Shown: piece after piece, positions 52,500-61,423 of the stretch | Numbering within the stretch: position 1 is the stretch's first letter | Layout: each line of letters opens with the position of its first letter | From: Stigmatella ashevillena | Lineage (GTDB): Bacteria > Myxococcota > Myxococcia > Myxococcales > Myxococcaceae | Assembly: GCF_028368975.1 (NCBI RefSeq) | Contig: NZ_JAQNDM010000002.1 | Span: 6,504,425-6,568,424 of the forward strand | DNA: 64,000 nucleotides | Direction of reading: 5' to 3' | Made by a program: the position numbers and the translations under genes | Notes under the pieces: generated by a model | What the model saw: the letters and a program-made list of their open reading frames with translations, nothing else | What the model was told of the DNA's origin: nothing | Databases searched by the model: none

Positions 52500-52964
52500 T
52501 TACAAGACGGGGAAGTGCTTCATCGTGTACGGCATGTCCACCTGCTTCAGCCGCTCAGGTGTCCAGATGCCGGTGCGCTCGTCCAAAAACAGTTGCCCTT
52601 GCCTGCGCAGGAGCAGGACGGTCTCTCCGATGAACAAGAGGACAGCATCTCCCGGGACTTGGCGCAGCACCGCCAGTCCCGCCTGAAGCATCGATGTAAT
52701 GGCAGCATGTCTCTCCTCTCCGCTGTCAATCCAGAAGTGGAGATTGACGGAGGGAGCAATTCCCAAGTCTTCCTGGAGGATGGTTTGACTCAAGGGGGCA
52801 ACAGGCCCGGCGCTGGCGAGAAAGCCGGGACCTGCCGTCTCTTTGAACACCCCTGGACTGTCAAGCGCCGTCTCAGGTTCCAAGCCAAGTTCCGCAAGGG
52901 CTATCCGCAGCACCTGCTGTGGGGTCAATGCAGTCTTGATGTTGAAGCCATAATCCAGAGACAC
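52500..52964 (-). CDS. SitI3-like immunity-family protein
   Basis: This 154-residue acidic protein opens with SLDYGFNIKTALTPQQVLRI, the arrangement I associate with the SitI3 immunity family of Myxococcus (swarm-inhibition toxin/immunity pairs). No SitA toxin is adjacent. It would neutralise a contact-delivered toxin if the assignment is right. Low-complexity hydrophobic blocks (AVLLFIGETVLLL) suggest a globular, not membrane, protein. The family call rests on weak recall of a pattern and should be tested by search. Confidence 0.4.
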   Translation of the reverse strand: MSLDYGFNIKTALTPQQVLRIALAELGLEPETALDSPGVFKETAGPGFLASAGPVAPLSQTILQEDLGIAPSVNLHFWIDSGEERHAAITSMLQAGLAVLRQVPGDAVLLFIGETVLLLRRQGQLFLDERTGIWTPERLKQVDMPYTMKHFPVL

Positions 52965-52990
52965 AGTTTCTCCTGGCTCCTATTGCCCTC

Positions 52991-55900
52991 TCAGGACAGC
53001 GTGATCGCGTACACCTCGAACCGGGCGTCGTTCGGCAGGCTCATGGAGTGCACCTGCTTTGCCGGATCGAGTGAGAGGGATTGGCCAAACAAGCGCACCG
53101 GCGGTCCGTCCACGCCGCTCCCGGCCTTGATCCGGTGAGGCATGTCGAGCAACACGCGGGTGCCAGACGGCGCGCTTCCTGCCCAATCCCCGGCGGTGAC
53201 TGGGAGGTCCACCACGCTGCCATCGGTGTACCGGACGGAGACCGTCGTCGTCACGGGGCCGTTGTGCGACGTGGAGACCAGGTGGAGCGTCTGGTAGTTG
53301 CCTCCTGGAAGCAGGATTCCCTGGCCTCGTGCCTCCACGAAGTTGTTCGCGGTCCCGCTCGGGTCGGGCGCCGAGTACTTCACGCCCGCCCAGGTGACGG
53401 AGCCGGCCGCGGGCAACAGGGTGGCGTCATAGCTCCAGCCCTGGCCGTCGAAGTCGCCCTCTCGCGATTGGGCGACCGTCGCGGTGCCGTCATGGTTGCG
53501 GTCGTTCGTCAGATCCACGGCGCATTGTCCGGAAACGTCGGGCAGACAGGCGCCCGCTGGCCGCAGCTCGAGCGTCACGTTCCGGGTGACGGTGTTCGCC
53601 CCCGCCGCCGAGACGACCACCTGGAGGGGATACACGCCCGCGGGCGTGTGGGCGGGCACGGTGATGGCGAGGGGCCCCGTCCACTGCACGGGCAGACGCT
53701 GTGACGACAATGCGAAGGACGTCGCCGAGGCAGACCAGCCCGCCGGGACGGTCGGCGTCACGGTGATGTCCAGCCCCTGGGGCGCCTGGCCGAGCACGTC
53801 CAGCGCCAGCTCGATCGTCTGGGCCTCGCTGCGGATGGGCAGGACGGCTGCGGACGGCCGCACAGAGGCGTCGACATGGCGACGGGAGTCCCCCTCACCT
53901 TGATTGATCGATGGAGGCCTCGCGCTGCTCCCGGTGCCCCAGATTGAGGGCTCGTCGCCGAGCGCATAGGCCAGCAGGCCGCCCCGGAGGATCTCGGTCC
54001 ACTCGACATAGGTCCGAGTGAGCTCCTGGTCGCCGAGCGTCACGCGCTGGATGTACCGCCGGGTGTCGCTGGCGCCGGGCGCCGTGAGGGTCAGCGTGCT
54101 GGCCTGACGGGTGCCGAAGGCCCCGATGCGGACCACGGCGGACTCGAACTGGGGGCTGGACAGGGCGAGGAAGTTCGCGCCACTCATCGTCGGATACAAA
54201 CCGAGCGAGGAGAACACGTACCACGCGGACATGGTGCCCAGGTCGTCGTTGCCCGTCATTCCGTCCGGCCCCGTGGTGAACAACGTCATCGCCGCGCGCA
54301 CGACGGTGGCCGTCTTCGCGGGCGCTCCCACCCACAGGTAGATGTAAGGCGCGAGCAGGTCGGGCTCGTTGTTGGGGTTGTACGTGGGTTTGCCGTAGTA
54401 ATCGTAGGGTTGGGTAATCCAATCCGCGCGAGCGGTCCCTGCCGGATCCGCGAGCAGCTTGTCGTAGGCGAAGAAGGCATCCAGGCGCTGTTCGGTCGCG
54501 TGCTCACCGCCCATGAGCGCGACCAGCCCGGCCGGATCCTGGGGCACCAGCCACTGGTACTGGTAAGCCCCTCCCTCGTGGAACTGGTGGGAGGCTTCCA
54601 CCGGATCATACGGCGTCAGCCACGTGCCATCGGCCGTGCGCGGACGGAACTGGTCGATGGAGGCGTCCCACAGGTTTCGGTACCACTGCCCGCGCTCGGC
54701 GAACATCCGTGCATCGTCCTCGTGTCCGAGCCCTCGCGCCATCAACGCGAGCGCCGCATCGGCCGCCGCGTACTCGAGTGTCGCCGAGGCCGGGTGCACG
54801 CAGTCGTTGTCCCCGCCCTTGTGCGCGCAGTCGACACCCAGCTTCAAGCCAGAGGGGATGTATCCCCGGCCGTTGTAGAACTCGATGCCCGAGCGGCCGT
54901 TGTAGGGCGAATCGGAGGGCGGTGTCTGGAGCGCGTTCTTGCGCAGCAACGCGTAGGCCTCCTGCGCATGACCCTCGAGGAGTCCCCGGGCCCAGACATC
55001 GACGAGGAAGGGCGTCACGGGATCCCCCGTCATGATGTTGGTCTCGCTGTTGGCGAGAGACCAGCGGGGCAGCCAGCCCCCATGTCGGCCGATGGCGAGG
55101 ATCGACAGCGCGACGTCCCGGGCGACCTGCGGCTCGATCACTTCCAACAAATGGTTCTGGGGACGGTACGTGTCCCACAGCGAGAAGTTCTGGTACGGCG
55201 TGTAGTCGCTCGCCTCGTGGACTTGGTTGTCGAAACCGACGTACCGGCCGTCCACGTCACCGGCCAGGTTCGGGTGCAGCTGCGCATGGTACAGGGCACT
55301 GTAGAAGGCGACCTGCCGGTCGCGGGTGCCTCCGCTGATCTGGATGGCTCTGAGTTTGTCGACCCACGCGTCATGCAGCCGGGTCCGCGTGGCCTCGAAG
55401 TCGAAGGACTCTTCCGTCTCCTTCGCGAGGTTCTTCCTGGCGCCCTCGAGCCCGGTATAGGACAGGCCGACCTTCACCGTGACGTCGAGGTCCGTGGTCG
55501 CATCGAACGTCACCCAGGCGCCGTTGTTCCCCGAACCGGCCGCGTCCCGAGAGCCCGGACTCCGGGTGGAGCCGCGCCATGTGCCGTGGGACGCGAAGGG
55601 CCGGTCGAACGTGGCCGTGAAGTACACCGTGTGCTGGTCCCGCCCGGCGCAGAAGCCGCCAGCCCTGACGCGGCCCTCGAGGGTCCGGTCCCCGACGACG
55701 TGGATCTCCGAGTCCTGGACGGCCTGGTTGGCCTTGCCGGTGTTGAACAGGACGTTCGCGGTGGCCGTGGACGGGAAAGTGAAGCGCAACCAGCCGGTCC
55801 GCTCGGTGGCGGTGAGCTCGGCGTTGATGCCGTAGCGCGAGAGTCCGACGCGGTAATATCCTGGCGTGGCCTGCTCGTCGTCATGCGAGTACTTCGACTT

Positions 55901-56311
55901 GTAGCCGTTGATGTCGACGGACTCGACGGCACCGGTCGTGGGCATGATGGGCAATTCGCCCATGACGCCGCAGCCGACGCCCGACAGGTGCGTCTGGCTG
56001 AAGCCGTAGATGGCGTCCTGTTGGTAGTCGTATCCGCCCTGTCCGCCTGTGTCCGGACTGAGCTGCACCATGCCGAAGGGCGCGCTCGCGCCGGGAAAGG
56101 TGTTGCCGAAGTTCTGGGTGCCGATGAAGGGATTGACGAGCTGGGTGGGATCCACCGGAGGCGGCGGAGGTGGAGGCGGAGGGGGAGGGGGGGGCTCCTC
56201 CTCCCCTGGAACGTCGGGCTCATCGGTGGGGGGCGACGAACTCTTGCATCCGGCGAACAGGAATCCGGCGATGGCCAGACCCACCAAGCTTCTCCTGTGA
56301 AGCAACCACAT
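52991..56311 (-). CDS. GH92 alpha-mannosidase lipoprotein with C-terminal carbohydrate-binding domains
   Basis: This 1106-residue protein begins at an ATG preceded by GAGGAG; the lipobox is FLFAGC, followed by a long proline/glutamate linker. The catalytic region has VNPFIGTQNFGNTFPGASAP, GYRVGL and HFHEGGAYQYQWLVPQD (the acid Glu region), with NDDLGTMSAWYVFSSLGLYP near the end of the catalytic domain. GH92 enzymes are calcium-dependent exo-alpha-mannosidases. A C-terminal NEW3-type beta domain and an NPCBM-like domain follow (to ~residue 1106). It probably trims mannans released from prey or fungal walls. Confidence 0.9.
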   Translation of the reverse strand: MWLLHRRSLVGLAIAGFLFAGCKSSSPPTDEPDVPGEEEPPPPPPPPPPPPPVDPTQLVNPFIGTQNFGNTFPGASAPFGMVQLSPDTGGQGGYDYQQDAIYGFSQTHLSGVGCGVMGELPIMPTTGAVESVDINGYKSKYSHDDEQATPGYYRVGLSRYGINAELTATERTGWLRFTFPSTATANVLFNTGKANQAVQDSEIHVVGDRTLEGRVRAGGFCAGRDQHTVYFTATFDRPFASHGTWRGSTRSPGSRDAAGSGNNGAWVTFDATTDLDVTVKVGLSYTGLEGARKNLAKETEESFDFEATRTRLHDAWVDKLRAIQISGGTRDRQVAFYSALYHAQLHPNLAGDVDGRYVGFDNQVHEASDYTPYQNFSLWDTYRPQNHLLEVIEPQVARDVALSILAIGRHGGWLPRWSLANSETNIMTGDPVTPFLVDVWARGLLEGHAQEAYALLRKNALQTPPSDSPYNGRSGIEFYNGRGYIPSGLKLGVDCAHKGGDNDCVHPASATLEYAAADAALALMARGLGHEDDARMFAERGQWYRNLWDASIDQFRPRTADGTWLTPYDPVEASHQFHEGGAYQYQWLVPQDPAGLVALMGGEHATEQRLDAFFAYDKLLADPAGTARADWITQPYDYYGKPTYNPNNEPDLLAPYIYLWVGAPAKTATVVRAAMTLFTTGPDGMTGNDDLGTMSAWYVFSSLGLYPTMSGANFLALSSPQFESAVVRIGAFGTRQASTLTLTAPGASDTRRYIQRVTLGDQELTRTYVEWTEILRGGLLAYALGDEPSIWGTGSSARPPSINQGEGDSRRHVDASVRPSAAVLPIRSEAQTIELALDVLGQAPQGLDITVTPTVPAGWSASATSFALSSQRLPVQWTGPLAITVPAHTPAGVYPLQVVVSAAGANTVTRNVTLELRPAGACLPDVSGQCAVDLTNDRNHDGTATVAQSREGDFDGQGWSYDATLLPAAGSVTWAGVKYSAPDPSGTANNFVEARGQGILLPGGNYQTLHLVSTSHNGPVTTTVSVRYTDGSVVDLPVTAGDWAGSAPSGTRVLLDMPHRIKAGSGVDGPPVRLFGQSLSLDPAKQVHSMSLPNDARFEVYAITLS

Positions 56312-56458
56312 GAACAGAACTCCTCGTGGTGACGACGTTGTCGGGGAGGGAAGAGAGGACACTACTGCGCCAGGGGCCCAAAGGGTGAACGGGTCGTGTT
56401 AGCCTCTCGTGCACTGTCTAACGAGAAGGGTCGAGGAGTCCCCCAGGGCGGGGTGAAG

Positions 56459-57052
56459 ATGTCCTCATTCATCGGACACGGTTTGGCCGCTCTCACGGTC
56501 TACGCAATGGCGCGGCCCGCGCGTCCAGTGCACTGGAACTGGCTGATCTGGCTCGCGGTGCTGGCGCTGGCACCGGACGTGGACTACCTCGTCGCTTCGC
56601 TGAGGCTGCCGGGAACACCCCTCATCCGGGTCACCCACTCGCTGGCAGGGTGCTTGGCGCTCCCAGCGCTGACATCTGCGGTGCTCTTTCTTCGCGGCGA
56701 GCGTGGAGCGAGGTTGGGGTGGCAGAGCCTGCAGGCCGCCTGCGCGGGGCTCTCGCACGTCGCCCTGGATGTGTTGGTAGGGGTGACTCCGGCAGCCCTG
56801 CTGTGGCCCTTCTCACGCGCCACATTCGTCTTCCCGGTGGGCGTGTTGCCGAGCGCCGGCTGGCCCAGGCTCAGCAATCCCTATTTCTACCGGAACCTCC
56901 TGATCGAGCTGGGGGTGCTCGTGCCGAGCATCGCGAGTCTTCTTCTTCTGCGTCACGGTGCCCTTGGCGTCAGAGCCCGGGTGCTCTGGGGGGCGGGGCT
57001 CGCGCTCCTGAGCCTCGGCTTCATGGTGTGGGCCGCGAGCCTCTCTCGCTGA
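56459..57052 (+). CDS. membrane metal-dependent hydrolase, YdjM-like
   Basis: This 197-residue protein has metal residues in family order: IGHGLAAL (His), LAPDVDYL (Asp), THSLAG and SHVALDVL (His, Asp). Five or six hydrophobic segments follow the pattern of the inner-membrane YdjM family. The biochemical role is unknown in most members. Start: ATG at 56459 with a purine-rich leader; the frame is open from 56396. It lies near the mobile-element scar at 57.1 kb. Confidence 0.75.
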   Translation: MSSFIGHGLAALTVYAMARPARPVHWNWLIWLAVLALAPDVDYLVASLRLPGTPLIRVTHSLAGCLALPALTSAVLFLRGERGARLGWQSLQAACAGLSHVALDVLVGVTPAALLWPFSRATFVFPVGVLPSAGWPRLSNPYFYRNLLIELGVLVPSIASLLLLRHGALGVRARVLWGAGLALLSLGFMVWAASLSR

Positions 57053-57075
57053 GCGCAACCATGGTGTTGCCATAA

Positions 57076-57113
57076 AGCCCCAGCGCACGCCACGAGCCCC
57101 AGCGCACGCCACG
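57076..57113. repeat. 19-bp tandem duplication
   Basis: AGCCCCAGCGCACGCCACG occurs twice in tandem without mismatch. It is 30 bases upstream of a tRNA-Ser 3' fragment and 62 bases before a broken gene, so it looks like a local scar of recombination rather than a regulatory element. Confidence 0.6.
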
Positions 57114-57143
57114 TCCGCCATTAGAGGTTTCGCACCGCCCGAC

Positions 57144-57168
57144 GCGGGTTCGAAACCCGCCGCTTCCG
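57144..57168 (+). other. 3' end of a tRNA-Ser (T-arm plus acceptor), truncated
   Basis: GCGGG-TTCGAAA-CCCGC is a perfect tRNA T-arm with the canonical TTCRANY loop, followed by CGCTTCC and G, which is the 3' acceptor strand of a serine tRNA (its partner GGAAGCG opens most tRNA-Ser genes). No anticodon arm, D-arm or 5' acceptor occurs upstream, so this is a truncated gene. Integrases commonly use the 3' end of tRNA genes as attachment sites, so this is probably a leftover att site. Confidence 0.55.
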
Positions 57169-57174
57169 AGTATC

Positions 57175-57443
57175 GTGTTCGTTTCCTTTGCGAACGCGAA
57201 AGCCAACGAAGACATGGTGGACTCCCTCCGCCTCAACATCGGGTTCAACGGCAGGATGCCGCAACGCTTCACGCTGGATACGGGATCAACCGGTATCTTG
57301 GCATCGCCGGATCTCTTCACGCCGCTCAACGCTCAGACGGCACTTGGTACCAGACAGCGGTCCATATCTACGATAGCGACAACATCCAGGCTACGGATGG
57401 ACGCGTTTCGAAACAAGCGTGGGCCGACATAGAGTGCCACCTC
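57175..57443 (+). pseudogene. degraded aspartic-protease-like gene, two frames
   Basis: The first frame encodes DSLRLNIGFNGRMPQRFTLD, then TGSTGILASPDLF, i.e. an aspartic-protease-like DTGS motif after a strand. Around 57330 the reading moves to another frame that gives YQTAVHIYDSDNIQATDG, then RVSKQAWADIECH, which looks like the continuation of the same protein. The second piece runs in-frame into the next gene. Nothing is left of the rest of the protease. It is a truncated, frameshifted remnant beside the tRNA-Ser scar. Confidence 0.55.
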
Positions 57444-58850
57444 GTGCTCATCTCCTCTGGACTCATGCTCGTTGCCGTGGTTGCTGGTGCGTCTCCATCA
57501 CCACCGACTGCTTCCCAACGCGAGGCCCAGCTCGACCTCGACGGTGATGGCAAGAGCGAGCGCGTCGTCGTCGAACCCGCGAAGCCGGGGACCTTCCGGC
57601 TTCGCGTGGGCGAGGTGCAGGTCGAGGGCGAGCTGCCCGGCGTCCAGGGGTTCACCGCGCTGGACCTGGACAGCGGCGACAAGAGGCAGGAAGTGCTCGT
57701 CCAGGGGGAGGGACAGGGCACGCCGCGTTGGCGCCTCTTCCGCTATGTGAATGGGGCGCTCCAGGAGGTGCCTCTGCCTCCAGGAGCACCCAGCACCTCG
57801 GGAAATGGCATCTTGCTCTCCGACGTGGCCATGGACGGCTGGGTCCGCCGCGACAAATACCTCTATGACGCGAAGAAGCCTGGCTTCACCGAGGTGCCTC
57901 AAGAGCTCTACTTCGTCGCGCAAACGGTCACCGCGCCAGCGCCCCTCCAACTCCTGCGCGCTCCAGGGAACCCGGGGGCAGTCGCCATGGCTCGGCCTGG
58001 GGAATCCCTCTCCCTCATCGCCTTCAAGCCGGAAGCGAGCGCCGGGAGCGGAGGATGGTATCTGGCCGATAGCGGAGGCGTGCTCGGCTGGCTGCAGGCC
58101 TCATCCCTCCGGGGAGCGCCTCCCGCCGCCTCGCCTCCCGCCAGCCCGGGGACACCTGCCGCCCCGGAGGCCCGGCCGGAGTTGTACCCCGTGAACGCGG
58201 AGCTACGAGTCACCACCTCGTTCCCGCTTCGTTACACACGCCAGGCGGATGCGCCCATCGTGGCCAGGACCCGCCAGGAGAGCCACCTCACGCTCCTGGC
58301 GACGGACGGCCACTGGTACTTGGTCCGCTCTGAAACGAAGCTGCTTGGCTGGGCGAACACCGACACGCTCGCGACAAGTCTGAGCACCTTGCAGGAGGGA
58401 CGTGCCTCTGCTCGAAGCATCCAGCTCCTTCTGCTTCAGCTGCGGTGGTTGGCGTTGGAGTCGAGCCCTGAGAGCCCACGGCAGCGAGGGCTCCCCTCGA
58501 CACAAGGTTTCGTTCTTGATTCCTCATACGCCAGCTCCGACGACACCTACCACTTCTGCGCCAATGGCCAGGTGACGCTCGAACTCTACGACGCCACGAA
58601 ATACGGCAAATGGACGCTCGAAGAGGACACCCTGAAGATGGTCTTCACTCGGAAGACAGGGCGCTACGGAGTGGGAAAAGTTCTGAATGCCGACGATGGC
58701 CAGAAGAACACCGTGTTGAATTACGAGCGCTCTGAGAACTACGACAGGAAGATCTCCGACACGGACTCGCTGAGCTGGAGCGAAGTCGTGGATGATGCGA
58801 AGGGCAGGATCAACTACGGTCTACGCTCCGGTGCCCCCACGTGTCTCTGA
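57444..58850 (+). CDS. SH3-like secreted protein, possible fusion with upstream remnant
   Basis: This 468-residue protein starts with a hydrophobic signal-like segment (LMLVAVVAG). It carries a segment with the D-x-D-G-D-G calcium-like motif LDLDGDGKSERVVVE, then two bacterial SH3-like modules (residues ~160-230 and 245-310), each with W-Y and G-W-L/A signatures (SGGWYLADSGGVLGWL; GHWYLVRSETKLLGWA). The C-terminal part has a beta-rich region with one Cys. SH3 domains of this kind bind cell-wall glycans. Start is GTG 57444 or ATG 57465; the upstream broken gene is in the same frame. Confidence 0.7.
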   Translation: MLISSGLMLVAVVAGASPSPPTASQREAQLDLDGDGKSERVVVEPAKPGTFRLRVGEVQVEGELPGVQGFTALDLDSGDKRQEVLVQGEGQGTPRWRLFRYVNGALQEVPLPPGAPSTSGNGILLSDVAMDGWVRRDKYLYDAKKPGFTEVPQELYFVAQTVTAPAPLQLLRAPGNPGAVAMARPGESLSLIAFKPEASAGSGGWYLADSGGVLGWLQASSLRGAPPAASPPASPGTPAAPEARPELYPVNAELRVTTSFPLRYTRQADAPIVARTRQESHLTLLATDGHWYLVRSETKLLGWANTDTLATSLSTLQEGRASARSIQLLLLQLRWLALESSPESPRQRGLPSTQGFVLDSSYASSDDTYHFCANGQVTLELYDATKYGKWTLEEDTLKMVFTRKTGRYGVGKVLNADDGQKNTVLNYERSENYDRKISDTDSLSWSEVVDDAKGRINYGLRSGAPTCL

Positions 58851-58883
58851 GCAAGAGAACCCGAGAAGCGGGTGGGGTGAGGG

Positions 58884-59384
58884 CTACAGCAAGCGGCAGA
58901 GCCACACGCTCGGGATGGCCGCGTTGAAGCCGACCTTCTCGTAGGCTCGCCGTGCCGCTGCGTGGCTCGCATCGCCGCCGGTTCCAACGGTGGCAACGCG
59001 TGCGCCGGCGCGCTTCATGTGGGCGAGCGCGAACTCGTAGAGCGCCGTCCCGGTGCCTTGTCCGGCGTGAGCTGGGTGGACCGCGTTGAGACCGATCTCG
59101 CCGATGCACGTCTCCGCGTCGACCTTCACCGCGACGAAGCCGATCACGTTCGCGTCGACCTCCGCCACGAACACATCCCAGCCGGAGCCTGGGGCGATGA
59201 GGCCACGAAGCATGTCAGCCTGGCCTGCGTCCTCTTTCGCCTGCGCCAATTCGTAGATCTCGTCGCCCAGGAGCGCGCGGAATGACGCGAACACCGGCGC
59301 GAAGGCCGCGCGGCGGATGTCCTCAAGGGTGACTTCGTCGGAGGGCGTTACGGGGCGGATGCTGATGTGGGTTGTGTCGCTCAC
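58884..59384 (-). CDS. GNAT-family N-acetyltransferase
   Basis: This 166-residue protein has the GNAT core: ISIRPVTPSDEVTLEDIRRA, VFVAEVDANVIGFVAV, the acetyl-CoA loop AVHPAHAGQGTGTALYEF (Q/R-x-x-G-x-G/A), and the C-terminal AARRAYEKVGF. It transfers an acetyl group to an amine, but the acceptor is unknown. Start: GTG at 59384; longer open frame upstream overlaps the SDR control region and lacks features. It is divergent from the SDR gene. Confidence 0.9.
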   Translation of the reverse strand: MSDTTHISIRPVTPSDEVTLEDIRRAAFAPVFASFRALLGDEIYELAQAKEDAGQADMLRGLIAPGSGWDVFVAEVDANVIGFVAVKVDAETCIGEIGLNAVHPAHAGQGTGTALYEFALAHMKRAGARVATVGTGGDASHAAARRAYEKVGFNAAIPSVWLCRLL

Positions 59385-59460
59385 GGTTGATTCACTTGTA
59401 CCACGCGTCGCGAAGCTCTCCGCACTTCCCCTATCCTTGACGGAGCGAAAGGAGCAAGCG

Positions 59461-60213
59461 GTGAAGGATTTCCCGGGCAAGGTGGCGGTCGTGACAGGGG
59501 CGGGTTCTGGCATCGGCGAAGCCATCGCGGAGCGGTTGCTGGCGGGCGGCGCGCACGTCGTGCTCGCGGACATCGATGCGGGCCGCGCCCGTTCCGTGGC
59601 GGCCCGGATCGATCCTGCGGGCGGGTCGACCCTGGCGGTGACGGCCGACGTCTCCGATGCCAAGGCAGTCGAGGAACTGGTGGCTCATACCCTCACTCGA
59701 TTTGGTGCGCTTCACCTCGCCGTCAACAATGCAGGCTTCCCAGGGCAGCGGGAGGTGAGCACCGGTGCGTACGCGCTCGATGAATGGCGCCGCGTCCTCG
59801 CCACCAACCTGGACGGCATCTTTCATGGTCTTCGCTTCGAGATTCCGGCCATTCAGGCTTCCGGTGGGGGGGCGATCCTCAACATGTCCTCGGTCGCGGG
59901 GCTCGTTGGGGTCGAAGGCGAACCCGCCTATGTCGCGGCCAAGCACGGCATTGTCGGGCTGACCCGGGCAGCCGCGCTCGAGTACGCGGCGAAAGGCATC
60001 CGGGTCAACGCCATCGCGCCGGGCTTCATCGCCACACCCGAGATCCTCGCTGCCTCCCAGGAGGAGCGGGCGGCGCTGGCCGCGCTCCATCCGATGAACC
60101 GTTTGGGCGAGCCCCGCGAGGTGGCCGAGCTCGCCGCCTTCCTGCTCTCGGACCGGGCGGCGTTCATCACGGGCAGCGTGCACGTGATTGACGGCGGCTA
60201 CTCGGCCCGCTGA
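59461..60213 (+). CDS. short-chain dehydrogenase/reductase (SDR)
   Basis: This 250-residue classical SDR has the NAD(P) motif VVTGAGSGIGEAIAE, VNNAG, the catalytic Ser in LNMSSVAGLVG, and Y-x3-K in AYVAAKHGIVG, then NAIAPGFI. It oxidises or reduces an alcohol/ketone. The start is a GTG with AAAGGAG eight bases upstream. The last ~120 bases are duplicated at 63063-63183, where they mark the far edge of a Septu-like insertion. The gene itself is intact. Confidence 0.93.
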   Translation: MKDFPGKVAVVTGAGSGIGEAIAERLLAGGAHVVLADIDAGRARSVAARIDPAGGSTLAVTADVSDAKAVEELVAHTLTRFGALHLAVNNAGFPGQREVSTGAYALDEWRRVLATNLDGIFHGLRFEIPAIQASGGGAILNMSSVAGLVGVEGEPAYVAAKHGIVGLTRAAALEYAAKGIRVNAIAPGFIATPEILAASQEERAALAALHPMNRLGEPREVAELAAFLLSDRAAFITGSVHVIDGGYSAR

Positions 60214-60225
60214 GAGGCAATCGGC
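60105..60225. repeat. direct repeat, left copy (3' end of SDR gene)
   Basis: This 121-bp stretch, covering the last 36 codons and the stop of the SDR gene plus 12 bases, recurs at 63063-63183 with a single mismatch (GGCAATCGGC versus GGCAGTCGGC). The two copies bracket a Septu-like defence module of about 2.8 kb. Confidence 0.9.
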
Positions 60226-60258
60226 CATGCTTCGCCTCGCACCGAGGTAGGTTGTTGG

Positions 60259-60642
60259 ATGCACGCTCGGCGCGGCTTCGAACGGGCTACCGAGGCGAGT
60301 CTGTCCTGCCAAGCCTGTCCGGCGCTTGGAGAAGAGTACCTCCGTTTCCCGGCCTCCCGCCTGGCCGAGCTCTTCCCAGAGGCGTGGGCCCAGCAACAGG
60401 CCCAGCAAAGAGAGGCTCGTCGACTCTCCGTCTCTCACCCTCTCAACGTGCCACGTTCTCCGGTAAACGGCACCTTGGTGCGGACCGGAGGCTTTGCTTG
60501 GGAGAACCTCTATACCGGGCGCAGGCGAACACGTCTCCCGTCGCATCCTCCGCCGACCAGCTCACCTCTTCCGGTTTCGGCTCTGACCTACTTCAGGGAG
60601 TTGGCTCGCTTGTCTCGTGAGCCGGTAGGTCTGCAACGCTGA
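60259..60642 (+). CDS. possible small protein in the island edge
   Basis: A 127-codon frame with an ATG, preceded by a weak AGGTAGG, occupies most of the gap between the SDR and the Septu-like HNH gene. The product (CQACPALGEEYLRFPAS, then LAELFPEAWAQQQAQQREAR) has no family I recognise. Codon use is not clearly that of a native gene. It may be a fragment of a mobile-element gene or not a gene at all. Confidence 0.25.
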   Translation: MHARRGFERATEASLSCQACPALGEEYLRFPASRLAELFPEAWAQQQAQQREARRLSVSHPLNVPRSPVNGTLVRTGGFAWENLYTGRRRTRLPSHPPPTSSPLPVSALTYFRELARLSREPVGLQR

Positions 60643-60688
60643 GTGGTTCTGTTCAGAGCATGCTGTGGAGGACGGGCATTCGGAGCAG

Positions 60689-61423
60689 CTATGGCACGCC
60701 CCGCTGGCGAAGTTTGTGCCCGACGTACCAGAGGCCAACGTTGGCGTAGGAGCGCAATCGCCCGTTGCCGTCCTTCTGTGCGTAGTCTTGGCGGAGCTTG
60801 AGTAACCGTGCGGTGCTGTCGTCTACTTCAAGTTGTCTGCGGATCATGTCGAGCACAGCCAATCGGTTGCGCTTGAGCCGAGCGAGGTTGAGATTCAATC
60901 GCGCGATGTCCTGCGTAGCGTCAGCATTGTCGCTTAGGATCCTCCCCTGGGCCTTGTCGTAGCGGTAGAGCGCGCCGACATCCGGCGGCACTTTGGCTGG
61001 GCTGTACGCAAGAGCCTGTTGCGCTGTCGGCAAATTTCCCCGGTACGTGTCGCAATGCGCCGTACCTGTCTCATCGGTCCCGGTCTCGTCGACCGATTGT
61101 CCGACGACGACGCCAGGACACACGCCGAGCAGATTGTCCCAGGCGAGCGTGCGATGGCCTGCGGCATTTCTGGCCTCGAAATGCTCCAGTTTCATGCCAC
61201 CCATTTGGGGATGCTGGGATTTGGCGGCGTGGTCACCTGAGAGCGGCGACATGCAGTACGCACACAATCCGCCCTGCTCGCGCCACGCCACCTCGCGCAT
61301 CGCCTGCTTGCATGTTCCGGCTAGCGATTCCCAGGCGCCATCGTCCACCGCACCGTGCGTCGCCCTGTATTGCGTACGCGTCGCCGTGAGGCACGTCGGC
61401 TCAGCGCCCTTCGTGATCTTCAT
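60689..61423 (-). CDS. HNH nuclease, Septu PtuB-like (TIGR02646-type)
   Basis: This 244-residue protein has the metal-bound HNH nuclease of the TIGR02646/PtuB type: CAYCMSPLSG (C54, C57), KLEHFEARN (E80-H81), LAWDNLLGVCPG (N97, C102), and later C124. The remainder is helical (LNLNLARLKRNRLAVLDM). In Septu systems PtuB works with the PtuA ATPase to cut nucleic acid on phage infection. Its ATG lies 23 bases inside the 3' end of the ATPase gene, so it is translationally coupled to it. No reverse transcriptase is present, so it is not a retron. GC content is lower than in the flanks. Confidence 0.85.
   Translation of the reverse strand: MKITKGAEPTCLTATRTQYRATHGAVDDGAWESLAGTCKQAMREVAWREQGGLCAYCMSPLSGDHAAKSQHPQMGGMKLEHFEARNAAGHRTLAWDNLLGVCPGVVVGQSVDETGTDETGTAHCDTYRGNLPTAQQALAYSPAKVPPDVGALYRYDKAQGRILSDNADATQDIARLNLNLARLKRNRLAVLDMIRRQLEVDDSTARLLKLRQDYAQKDGNGRLRSYANVGLWYVGHKLRQRGVP

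Noticed and set aside
54410-56332. 640-codon frame antisense to GH92
   Set aside because: Shadow of the mannosidase, which has all family motifs.
57050-57180. Complete tRNA gene
   Set aside because: Only T-arm and 3' acceptor are present; no anticodon or D-arm and no 5' partner GGAAGCG.
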